Shown one piece after another: positions 8,524-17,600 of a DNA stretch of 64,000 nucleotides; position 1 is the stretch's first letter, and each line of letters starts with the position of its first letter. The DNA lies in NCBI GenBank assembly GCA_023437225.1, contig JAEZGS010000008.1:1-64000 (forward strand). The letters are read 5' to 3'. Under the pieces are notes generated by a model. The model searched no databases, was not told the origin of the DNA, and saw only the letters and a list, made by a program, of their open reading frames with translations. Source of the DNA: Bacteroidota bacterium (lineage in GTDB: Bacteria; Bacteroidota; Bacteroidia; Chitinophagales; Chitinophagaceae). Both the position numbers and the translations under genes were made by a program.

Positions 8524-9858
8524 TTAGTTATCGGTTAAACGCAACCGCTTTGATTGAATAGAACTTATCTTCCCATAAGGGTTATATTTCTTAACTATAT
8601 CCCTAAATTCCTGCACACGTGGGTATCCGGCTTCCAGTATCTCTGGCTTCATGCGTGCATCCTTTGACATATAAAGCCTTCCACCATATTGCAGAACCAC
8701 TTTATCAAGTTCATCAAGGAACTCAAAAAGGTCTTTGCGCACAGGAAAATCCAAAGCAAGTGTATAACCTTCTTCCGGAAAAGAAATAAGATCGTCCTGC
8801 TTACCAAACACTTTCAAAACTGCCAAGAATGAACCCAATCCTTTTTCACTGATCCTGTTCAATATATCAATCAATCCCTGTTTAGCACTTAATGGTATCA
8901 CAAATTGATATTGAACGAACCCATTGCTTCCGTAGCCCCTGTTCCAGTTCAATACTGCATCTAATGGATAAAAGAACGGCTCGTAAGAGACTACATTATT
9001 GATCTCTTTCTTGAAATTCTTACCGTAATAAAGAAAATTGAATGCCTTAACGGTAAAAGAATTCAATACCCAGGAAGGCAACGTCAATGGGAAATTGATC
9101 TGTCGTTTACCGGGTAATGCAAGTGGGTCTTTTTTTAGATTTTCAGGAAGTTCATCAACAGTTGCGTGTTCACCCAACATCAATATGCTCCTTCCAAAAT
9201 CATTTCCCTTCTGAAGGCAATCGATCCATGCTACTGAATATGTATAATGCTTGTACTCTTCAAACATGCGCAATACCTCATCGAGGTTGGCCGCTTTCAA
9301 TTGCTTTTGACGAATATAAGAGGTCTCAATCTTTTTCAACCGAAACTTCACACGTGTGACTATCCCTGTTAATCCCATTCCGCCACAGGTTGCGTCAAAC
9401 AGATCGCTGTAGCTGCTCTTCGAACAGGTGAGTGACGTTCCATCGGCAAGCATCACATCCATGTCAATAACGTGATTTGAAAATGCGCCATCAACATGAT
9501 GGTTCTTTCCATGCACATCGCTGCCAACTGCACCTCCTACTGTTATGAACTTGGTTCCCGGCGTCACAGGCAGGAACCATCCCTTTGGCACGATCACCTC
9601 CAGGACACTGTCAAGCATCAGGCCGCTCTCACATTCAAAAATCCCATTGATGGTATCGAACGAAATGATCTTATCGTACTTGAGGGTCGTTATTGTTTCA
9701 TCCGCAAGTGATGCATCTCCATAACAACGTCCGTTTCCCCTTGGGATAAATTGAGATGCATTGCGCACTATGTTTTCCAATTCACTCTTGAAACTGAATT
9801 GCCTTTCGTCACTTTCAACAACAGGGAAGTTTCCCCAGTTGGCAATTTTCTTTTTCAT
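8524..9858 (-). CDS. FAD-linked oxidase, DprE1-like (polyprenyl-phosphoryl-ribose 2'-epimerase subunit)
   Basis: A 444-residue member of the VAO/FAD-linked oxidase family. It has the FAD pyrophosphate loop GRCYGDASL (~43-51), the TVGGAVGSDVHGKNHH block (~106-121) with the His-Gly-Lys-Asn-His-His run characteristic of DprE1, and a C-terminal LYMSKDARM segment that matches the active-site Lys region. DprE1 oxidises the 2'-hydroxyl of polyprenyl-phosphoryl-ribose. The benzothiazinone-reactive Cys of mycobacterial DprE1 aligns with Ala368 (LALDFP), judged from memory of that sequence. Its ATG overlaps the UbiA stop by one base (TAATG), showing translational coupling. Confidence 0.87.
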   Translation of the reverse strand: MKKKIANWGNFPVVESDERQFSFKSELENIVRNASQFIPRGNGRCYGDASLADETITTLKYDKIISFDTINGIFECESGLMLDSVLEVIVPKGWFLPVTPGTKFITVGGAVGSDVHGKNHHVDGAFSNHVIDMDVMLADGTSLTCSKSSYSDLFDATCGGMGLTGIVTRVKFRLKKIETSYIRQKQLKAANLDEVLRMFEEYKHYTYSVAWIDCLQKGNDFGRSILMLGEHATVDELPENLKKDPLALPGKRQINFPLTLPSWVLNSFTVKAFNFLYYGKNFKKEINNVVSYEPFFYPLDAVLNWNRGYGSNGFVQYQFVIPLSAKQGLIDILNRISEKGLGSFLAVLKVFGKQDDLISFPEEGYTLALDFPVRKDLFEFLDELDKVVLQYGGRLYMSKDARMKPEILEAGYPRVQEFRDIVKKYNPYGKISSIQSKRLRLTDN

Positions 9859-10748
9859 TATTCAAAAAATGTTAGGTCGCGTATATAAAGTATTACCAGG
9901 AAACTTATCACCCAAAGTACCAGGGTGATCTGGATAAAGCGGTCCTTGTATAGGATATCTGTTGGTGAACCGGCCTTGTTCGCAACAAACGTAATCTGAA
10001 GGTAACGCATGATGCCCGCTATTACGAAAAGGGAAGTATAATACAATCGATGTCCGAATTTCTGATAGGATACCGCAGATACGGTATAATTGATATAAGA
10101 CACAATAAGAATTGCACAGAACAAAGCAAGCATTGTATTAAGGAAATCCAATGTATATCCTTTTACAGCTTTACGCATTTCGGTGCCGGTTGACATTTTT
10201 AGAACAACGTCATCCCTGCGTTTGGCAAGCGCCATGAACAGCGCAAGCAGGAACGTCATAATGGTCAGCCACTGTGTTAAACCGGTATCGGCGAGTTCAG
10301 CACCCGCCTTGACACGTAACACAAATCCAGCTGATAATATTAATATATCAAGTATGGAAATGTTTTTCAGTCCAAGTGAATACGACAGGTTTAACACATA
10401 ATAGATGGATAAGATAAAGAGAAATTTACCGGAGCGATCAACATAATAACCAATGATTGCAGCAATAATCATCAATGCAGCACTGATAAACAGGGCAGCA
10501 CTCTTATTCACTTTACCTGCTGCAAGAGGACGAAAACGTTTCTCAGGGTGTTTCTTATCGTCCTCAATATCACGGTAGTCATTTATTATATATATACTGC
10601 TTGCAAGGAAACTGAACGCGAGGAATCCAATGAAAACAATTCCCATTGTATTCAATTCAAAAAATCTTCCAGCGAAAAACAAGGGAATAAAAAGGAAAAG
10701 GTTTTTTGCCCATTGCTTCGGCCTCAATAAAAGAAAGTAATGTTTCAT
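9858..10748 (-). CDS. UbiA-family prenyltransferase, decaprenyl-phosphate phosphoribosyltransferase-like
   Basis: A 296-residue integral membrane protein with about eight or nine predicted helices. The N-terminal LRPKQWAKN signature and the first Asp-rich motif NDYRDIEDD (56-64), followed by HPEKRFRPLAAG, match the DPPR-synthase branch of UbiA proteins rather than quinone or heme prenyltransferases. Such enzymes transfer 5-phosphoribose from PRPP to polyprenyl phosphate. It is the first gene of the UbiA-DprE1-DprE2-HAD operon, with a promoter-like box just upstream. The combination of all four genes makes the pathway assignment much stronger than any single gene would. Confidence 0.88.
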   Translation of the reverse strand: MKHYFLLLRPKQWAKNLFLFIPLFFAGRFFELNTMGIVFIGFLAFSFLASSIYIINDYRDIEDDKKHPEKRFRPLAAGKVNKSAALFISAALMIIAAIIGYYVDRSGKFLFILSIYYVLNLSYSLGLKNISILDILILSAGFVLRVKAGAELADTGLTQWLTIMTFLLALFMALAKRRDDVVLKMSTGTEMRKAVKGYTLDFLNTMLALFCAILIVSYINYTVSAVSYQKFGHRLYYTSLFVIAGIMRYLQITFVANKAGSPTDILYKDRFIQITLVLWVISFLVILYIRDLTFFE

Positions 10749-10779
10749 GCGGGTCGATTGGCGCGTGAAAGATAGTACA

Positions 10780-10787
10780 CAAAAGTA
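10780..10787 (-). promoter_or_regulatory. Candidate -7 box of the UbiA/DprE operon
   Basis: On the minus strand TACTTTTG matches TAnnTTTG exactly, 31 bp before the UbiA ATG. The expected -33 position holds ATG rather than TTG, so it is a partial promoter match. Confidence 0.42.
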
Positions 10788-10802
10788 TTTAATACAATAA
10801 AA

Positions 10803-10835
10803 TTGAACATTTGACGGTCAATCACTAATTTGACC
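10803..10835 (+). promoter_or_regulatory. Candidate promoter of the GT-C/recG operon with overlapping TTGAC inverted repeats
   Basis: TTG at 10803-10805 is followed after 20 bases by TAATTTG, close to the Bacteroidota consensus. Between and across these boxes are TTGAC (10811), GTCAA (10817-10821) and TTGAC (10830-10834); GGTCAA-N8-TTGACC forms an inverted repeat. This could be an operator for the divergent promoters. Confidence 0.35.
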
Positions 10836-10864
10836 ACTTTTTACAATCACAGTGTGTTACAGAG

Positions 10865-12493
10865 ATGAGACGAACCCTTTCCCTTGCTGAAATTGCCGTC
10901 ATTATTGTTTTAGCGCTTATTCCAACGTTCGCAACTTTTCCTTACCGGATCAATATTTTCCTGTCCTGGGAGGGTGCTTATCGCATCGCCGAAGGTCAAA
11001 TTCCTTACAAGGATTTTGGAATGCCGGTTGGTTATATGTATTGGGTAATACCTGCTTTCTTTTTCAAACTCTTTGGCGCAAAGCTGATCACATTGATCAA
11101 AGCACAGGCTTTCATCAACATTCTTGGTGGCCTTGCATTTCGTTCTATTCTTGGTTCGGCAGAGGTCAGGCAGCCCCTCAGATTCGCGGGGGTTCTGCTT
11201 TTTTGTCTCTCTTTTTCTTTTTTGAATTACTGGCCATGGTATAATCATACAGTGATCATTTATGAATTGATAGGGTTGGCATTTCTGATGCAATACTTCT
11301 TTCCGTCCTATATACGCCTGAGGTATGTGTTTGTGTCACTTGCCGGTGTATTTATATTTTTTTCATTCTTTACCAAGCAGGATGCGGGTGCACTCGGATT
11401 CCTGATCTGTGTGGTGTTGCTTGCGTATGACAGTGTTGTTCGCAAACAATGGATGGGGATAACATTGTTTCTCTTATCATTCCTTCTAACCGCCATAGCT
11501 ATGACACTGCCCCTCCCTTCAACGGGCATGACTTATTGGTTCAATCATGGCCAGGCCCCTCACAGTTCGCGAATATCGATCAGCCATATACTATCTGAAT
11601 TTCTGGGTGCATCCCAGTGGATCAAGTTTTACCTCGCGGCGATCATCTTATTGCTCTGGGCTCGAATCAATGCAGACAAAACATTATTGCGCAACCACGT
11701 GTTTGTGATCTTCAGCCTTTTAACTCTTGGCATACTTGCAGAAGCAGCTATCTTCCAGGTGACGAGTTATGTTCCTCAGGACAATAACATTTTCTTCCAC
11801 AGCTTTGCAGCAGTGTTTCTTGTGTGGCTACTGATGCCACTGCTACATCTAAATGTCAATAATTGGAAAGGAGCAGCGTTCTTCGCTGCGGCTGTAATGT
11901 TGTGGTGGAGTCCGGTGTTTTGGCGATACATTGAACGGTTTGTTTTAAGGCCGGATGCAGTTGCTACAAATTACATCGCGCATGATGGATATAAGTATGC
12001 CACTACAGTTAACAAGAACACATATATGATCGAGTTGGATACTACAGATATTCCAATGGACCAATGGCGGGTGCCATCATTGCAGTCGTTTGAAAAAATA
12101 TTATTACCAGGGCCAACGGTCGACGGCATTGAACGACTGATGAGCGATACAATGTTTAAGAACAAGTCGGGCCTGAAAGTTCTAAACATGACTGAGCTCA
12201 CACCGCTTGCTAAAGAAATGCAGTTTGAACTGGAGCGTGGCCCGGATTATCCCCTTTGGTTCCATAAAGGTGTTGGCATGTTTGAGAAAGAGACCAACAT
12301 GTTTGTGGATCGAATCGAATCAAACCATTACGATCTGGTACTTTTTGAATACATACCATACCTGAATAATTTCTATCCATATGAAGTGCGTGATGCACTT
12401 AAGAAACATTATAAGCTGAAAGACCGGTTCCCGGCTCCACGAAAGCCAGCATCACATGCGTTTATTGAAGTATATGTACCGAACAGGCAATGA
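10865..12493 (+). CDS. GT-C type multi-pass membrane glycosyltransferase
   Basis: A 542-residue protein with an N-terminal polytopic region (roughly residues 8-350, about ten hydrophobic segments) and a soluble C-terminal domain (~370-542). The first extracytoplasmic loop, SWEGAYRIAEG.IPYKDFGMP (35-53), has the acidic residue and G.iPYxDf pattern of GT-C enzymes that use polyprenyl-phosphate sugars. It is divergent from the UbiA/DprE operon across a 116-bp shared promoter region. That makes it a candidate acceptor-side transferase for the lipid-linked sugar the operon makes; this link is inference. Its stop overlaps the recG start by ATGA. The specific family within GT-C cannot be named with certainty. 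Confidence 0.75.
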   Translation: MRRTLSLAEIAVIIVLALIPTFATFPYRINIFLSWEGAYRIAEGQIPYKDFGMPVGYMYWVIPAFFFKLFGAKLITLIKAQAFINILGGLAFRSILGSAEVRQPLRFAGVLLFCLSFSFLNYWPWYNHTVIIYELIGLAFLMQYFFPSYIRLRYVFVSLAGVFIFFSFFTKQDAGALGFLICVVLLAYDSVVRKQWMGITLFLLSFLLTAIAMTLPLPSTGMTYWFNHGQAPHSSRISISHILSEFLGASQWIKFYLAAIILLLWARINADKTLLRNHVFVIFSLLTLGILAEAAIFQVTSYVPQDNNIFFHSFAAVFLVWLLMPLLHLNVNNWKGAAFFAAAVMLWWSPVFWRYIERFVLRPDAVATNYIAHDGYKYATTVNKNTYMIELDTTDIPMDQWRVPSLQSFEKILLPGPTVDGIERLMSDTMFKNKSGLKVLNMTELTPLAKEMQFELERGPDYPLWFHKGVGMFEKETNMFVDRIESNHYDLVLFEYIPYLNNFYPYEVRDALKKHYKLKDRFPAPRKPASHAFIEVYVPNRQ

Positions 12494-14586
12494 TGCTTCA
12501 ATCTCCCATAGAATACCTTAAAGGTGTTGGACCGCAAAAAGGCGACTCGCTGAGAAAGGAACTGAACATCCACACTTTCGGTGATCTTCTTGAACACTTT
12601 CCCTTCAGGCATATTGACCGCACCAGGGTCAGCCAGATAGCACAGATCACTCCACAGACTGAATTTATACAGATCAGTGGTCGTGTTACGAGCGTGGGCA
12701 TTGCAGGTGAAAAACGTGCGAAAAGACTGATTGCCGAATTGAGAGATCAGACCGGCACCATCGAGTTGGTTTGGTTCCAGGGAATTCCATTCGTTCAAAA
12801 ATTATTATCTATTGGCGGATCCTACCTTGTTTTTGGAAGGGTGAGTTTTTTCCAGGGAAGCCCGCAGTTAACACATCCGGAGATTGAAGAAATTCAGTCC
12901 CAAAAAGTAGAAGGTAAAAACTTCCTTGAACCCATTTATCCGAGCACCGAAAAGCTTAAGTCGAGGAGTCTTGGGGGTAAGCAGATTGGAAAACTCACTG
13001 CCACGCTTTTTCAAAGTATTAAGGAACACGATCTACCAGAAAACCTGCCCATTCCGGTTCTTGAATCTCTCAACCTGATGAACCGGTATAAAGCTTATGC
13101 AACTGCTCACTTTCCTCCGGATCATCAAAGCTGGCAACAGGCAATGAGGCGTTTGAAATTTGAAGAACTGTTTATTGCGCAGCTTCGGATGAATCTGCTG
13201 AAATCCGAACGCCACAGGTTTTCAAAAGGAGTCATTTTTTCGCAGGTGGGCGATCTGTTCAACTCGTTTTATCTGGAAAACCTTCCGTTCGAATTGACCA
13301 ATGCGCAGAAACGAGTGATCCGGGAGATCCGCAAAGATCTCGGATCGGGCCGCCAGATGAACCGGCTTCTGCAGGGCGATGTGGGAAGTGGCAAAACGAT
13401 AGTAGCACTTTTGTGTATGTTGTTGGCGTGCGACAATGGTTATCAGGCCTGCCTGGTAGCGCCGACGGAAATTCTTTCACAGCAACATTTCAAAAACATC
13501 CAGAAAATGGTGGAGGGCCTGCCGGTAAATGTGCGTTTACTCACAGGTTCGACACGATCCGCCGCCCGCAAGCAGACGCTCGCAGAACTAAAAGCCGGAA
13601 ACATTCACATTCTCGTTGGCACCCATGCGATCTTCGAAGATGCCGTTGAATTTCAACAATTGGGTCTTGCAATCGTTGACGAACAGCACCGCTTCGGAGT
13701 AGCACAACGCGCCAAACTATGGACCAAAGCGGCGGTTCCGCCTCATATGCTGGTGATGACTGCCACGCCAATTCCACGCACGCTCGCTATGACAGCATAT
13801 GGAGATCTCGATTATAGTGTGATCGATGAACTACCACCCAACCGCAAACCCATTCATACCGTACATCGATATGAGAACGTCCGTTCATCAGTGATGAGTT
13901 TCATACGGTCGGAAGTTGAAAAGGGAAGACAAGCCTATGTCATCTTCCCCCTGATTGAGGAGTCTGAAAAAGTAGATTATGAAAACCTGATGAAAGGTTA
14001 TGAAAACGTTTTGGCATATTTCCCCGAGCCGAAATATTATATCAGCATGGTTCATGGACGGCAAACCGCTGAAGTCAGGGAAACGAATATGCAACGTTTC
14101 AAGAATGGAGATACTCAGATAATGGTAGCCACTACAGTGATAGAAGTTGGCGTTGACGTTCCTAATGCGAGCGTTATGGTAATTGAAAGCGCAGAAAAAT
14201 TCGGCCTTTCACAGCTTCATCAACTTAGAGGTCGTGTAGGTCGCGGTGCGGAAAAAAGTTTTTGCATTTTATTAACTGGAATGAAAATAAATAAGGAGGC
14301 AAGGGAACGTTTATCAACGATGGTAGCCACTAACGACGGCTTTAAAATTGCTGAGAAAGACCTTGAAATAAGAGGGCCGGGAGACATTGAAGGAACACGG
14401 CAAAGCGGCGAATTAAATTTTAAGCTTGCAGACCTCTTACAAGACAGGGAATTGCTGGAGCTGGCAAAAAACTTTGCGGAAAAGATACTTACAAGCGATC
14501 CTGAACTGACTCATCCATCCAATACTCCTTTAAAAAATCATCTGAGATCACTCACCGGTAAGACGGCGTGGAGCCGTATTTCTTAA
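12490..14586 (+). CDS. recG: ATP-dependent DNA helicase RecG
   Basis: A 698-residue RecG of normal length. The N-terminal wedge/OB domain (~1-260, with GVGP at 12-15) is followed by superfamily 2 helicase motifs: Walker A GDVGSGKT (296-303), APTE, DEQH (397-400) with RFGV, TATPIPRTLA (~424-433), and the C-terminal QLRGRVGRG. RecG remodels stalled replication forks and branches Holliday junctions. The start ATG overlaps the stop of the membrane glycosyltransferase by four bases; a second ATG follows at once (12493), so the exact first residue is uncertain. Pairing with a glycosyltransferase is not functional but shows compact packing. Confidence 0.97.
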   Translation: MMLQSPIEYLKGVGPQKGDSLRKELNIHTFGDLLEHFPFRHIDRTRVSQIAQITPQTEFIQISGRVTSVGIAGEKRAKRLIAELRDQTGTIELVWFQGIPFVQKLLSIGGSYLVFGRVSFFQGSPQLTHPEIEEIQSQKVEGKNFLEPIYPSTEKLKSRSLGGKQIGKLTATLFQSIKEHDLPENLPIPVLESLNLMNRYKAYATAHFPPDHQSWQQAMRRLKFEELFIAQLRMNLLKSERHRFSKGVIFSQVGDLFNSFYLENLPFELTNAQKRVIREIRKDLGSGRQMNRLLQGDVGSGKTIVALLCMLLACDNGYQACLVAPTEILSQQHFKNIQKMVEGLPVNVRLLTGSTRSAARKQTLAELKAGNIHILVGTHAIFEDAVEFQQLGLAIVDEQHRFGVAQRAKLWTKAAVPPHMLVMTATPIPRTLAMTAYGDLDYSVIDELPPNRKPIHTVHRYENVRSSVMSFIRSEVEKGRQAYVIFPLIEESEKVDYENLMKGYENVLAYFPEPKYYISMVHGRQTAEVRETNMQRFKNGDTQIMVATTVIEVGVDVPNASVMVIESAEKFGLSQLHQLRGRVGRGAEKSFCILLTGMKINKEARERLSTMVATNDGFKIAEKDLEIRGPGDIEGTRQSGELNFKLADLLQDRELLELAKNFAEKILTSDPELTHPSNTPLKNHLRSLTGKTAWSRIS

Positions 14587-14679
14587 GCATTTGTTCCGGT
14601 GCGCATCTTTTATTCCAACAACGCTTTGAAATGTAGCTGGAATTCCGTTACTTATTACTAATTGTAAAACAACCAAGTC

Positions 14680-17600
14680 TTGGGCAGAAAATACTTAATC
14701 ACCGTCCTCTGTGTTCTTATCTCTGTACCCATCATCGCTCAACATGCACCTGCACTTGAGTTTACTGAGAATAAAGGTCAGTGGGTAAACCAGGTCAAAT
14801 TCAGAGGGCAACTGAACTCGGGAGCTTTTTATCTTCAGAATAAAGGTTTTACTGTTGTCCTGCATAATGAACAGGACCTGAAAAATATGATGGATCCGCT
14901 TCACAGGCCATCACAGATAACCCGAACTCCATTTGACAATGGCAAACAGGTTGACGACCGAAAGCGAGATGGAAGAGTCATTCGTTCACATGCTTACAAT
15001 GTTTGGTTCAAAGGCGCTTCTGACGATGTCACCATTGTTCCCGAAAAGGCGGTCGAAGGTCTTAGCAATTATTTTATCGGAAATGATCGCAGCAAATGGG
15101 CGAGCAATGTAAAATCCTATTTCGCCCTTCTTTATAAAAATGTCTATCCGGGAATCGATGTTCGTTATTATTCTGAGTCGGGAAAGTTGAAATACGACCT
15201 GATCGTAAATCCTGGCGGCAATGTGGATGACATCGAACTGCAATATGAGGGCGTTAACGGGATATCCATCAGGAACAAAGAGCTTGTGATCAAAACTTCT
15301 GTTGGAGAAGTGCGGGAGCTTTATCCATACTCATTTGAATTTTCAAAAACCGCGGGCCGTCGTGATGTGGAATGCAGCTACGTACTTGGCGAAAACAACA
15401 CCGTTCGGTTCAGAGTTCGGAATCATACTCCGGGCTCAACCCTTGTTATAGACCCTACCGTTGTATTTTCCAGTTTCACTGGCAGTCGCGCCGACCAGTA
15501 CGGTTTCACTGCTACACCCGGGCCTGACGGAAGTTTGTATTCGGGCGGTATTGTATTTGGTGACAGCGGCAATCCGTTTCCAACGACGCCTGGAGCTTAC
15601 ATGGTCGATTACCAGGGCGGAAAGGTTGATATCGGAATCATGAAGTTCAGTTCCAATGGTTCCAGCAGAGTTTATGCGACCTATATTGGTGGAAACCAGG
15701 CCGACTATCCTCACAGTCTATTTTGTGATCCCCAGGGTAACCTTGTTGTTATGGGCCGTTCCTACTCCGGCACTGATTACCCGGGACAGGTTCTTGGAGG
15801 TGGCGGAGGGGCAGACATCGTTGTGACGAAGTTGAATGCTACAGGCAGTGGTATAATCGGTTCCCTTGTAATTGGCGGAAGTGCAGACGATGGCGTAAAC
15901 ATTTTTGATATGCAAGCCCAGGGAAGTGCTTCGCCCAAATCGTTGATGCAAAACTATGGCGATGATTCTCGTAGCGAAGTAATCCTTGACAGGGCAAACA
16001 ACATATACATAGCGGCTCAGACAAAGTCAGCCAACTTCCCCGGCAGCAACAACGGATTTGGTACACAATTAAGTGGAAAGCAGGACGGAATTGTGATCAA
16101 GATAGATCCCAGCTGCAATAACATCATCTGGTCTAATTACCTCGGGGGAGCAGAAGACGATGGAGCGTTTGTACTAGCCATCAATCCGGGCAACCAAAAT
16201 ATTTATGTCGCAGGTGCCACTTCCAGCCAGAACGATTTTCCGGGAAATAAGAGCGGCACAATACATCCGACTTTCCGTGGAGGCATGTCCGACGGATTCG
16301 TTTCCATTCTTTCAAACGATGGAAGCACGTTGCTGAAAACAACCTTCCTTGGAACTCCGGCTCTTGACATCATTTACGGCATCCAGTTCGACCGGCTCGG
16401 CTTCCCTTATGTGATGGGCATTACAAGGGGCACCTGGCCGACCACTACCAACGTTGGCTTCATCAATCCCAATACAAAGCAGTTTGTGGCAAAGCTGAGG
16501 ACCGATCTTTCGGCGTTTGTTTATTCAACTACTTTTGGTAGCAGCACCTCGAAACCAAATATGTCACCCGTGGCGTTCCTCGTGGACCGTTGTGAGAATA
16601 TCTATATTTCAGGATGGGGCGGCTGGATCGATCCTGGTTCACAGGATCCTTTCGACCTTGCAGGGGTTGCGGGCATGCCAATTAGTGCCGATGCAGTTAA
16701 GCGCAATACGGATAATAAGGATTTCTATTTCATCGTAATTCAGAAGAATGCGGCGGCTTTGCTGTATGGAACTTTTTTTGGACAGGATAATGGCGAAGGC
16801 GAACACGTTGATGGCGGTACAAGCCGCTTCGATGAACAGGGAGTAATTTACCAGGCGATGTGTGCTAACTGCGCAGGCGGAGCCACTTTTCCAACAACGC
16901 CAGGAGTTGTAGGACCTGTTAATGGAGCCCTCCCCTCTGGTTGTAACCTCGCTGCCGTTAAGATAGCATTCAATTTTGCCGGTGTTGCGTCGGGACCAAA
17001 AGCTTATTACAACAATGTTCCGGACTCATCAGGGTGCGCTCCATTTACAGTTACGCTCCGGGATACCGTCCTGAATGCGAAATCTTACGAATGGAGTTTC
17101 GACGATGGAAGTCCCACTGTGATAACTGACCAATTTGAAATAACGCATACGTTCCAGAACGTGGGTAATTATCTGGTACGACTCATCGCGGTTGATAGCA
17201 ATACATGTAACATACGCGATACACAATTCATACGCATCCGGGTTACAGACAATATAGCAACACTTGGTTTCAATGCCGTTAAACAGGCGCCATGTGAATC
17301 ATTGACATATCGCTTTGATAATACTTCTACGGGTAGCGGTGTTCCATTCGGTGCTCAAAGTTTTATCTGGGATTTCGGCGATGGCAGAAGAGAGCCGTCC
17401 GGCTTCGGTTCGATGACACATACATTTGCTGCTCCCGGAACATATAATGTCCGATTGATTTTAGTAGACACCAATTATTGTAATTCTCCGGACTCGATCA
17501 CTCAAACCGTCAGGGTCGCACCCCTGGTGGATGCGAGATTTGAAATTCCAGGCACTGGCTGCGCACCGTTTACAGCCAATTTCCTGAATACTTCTTTGGC

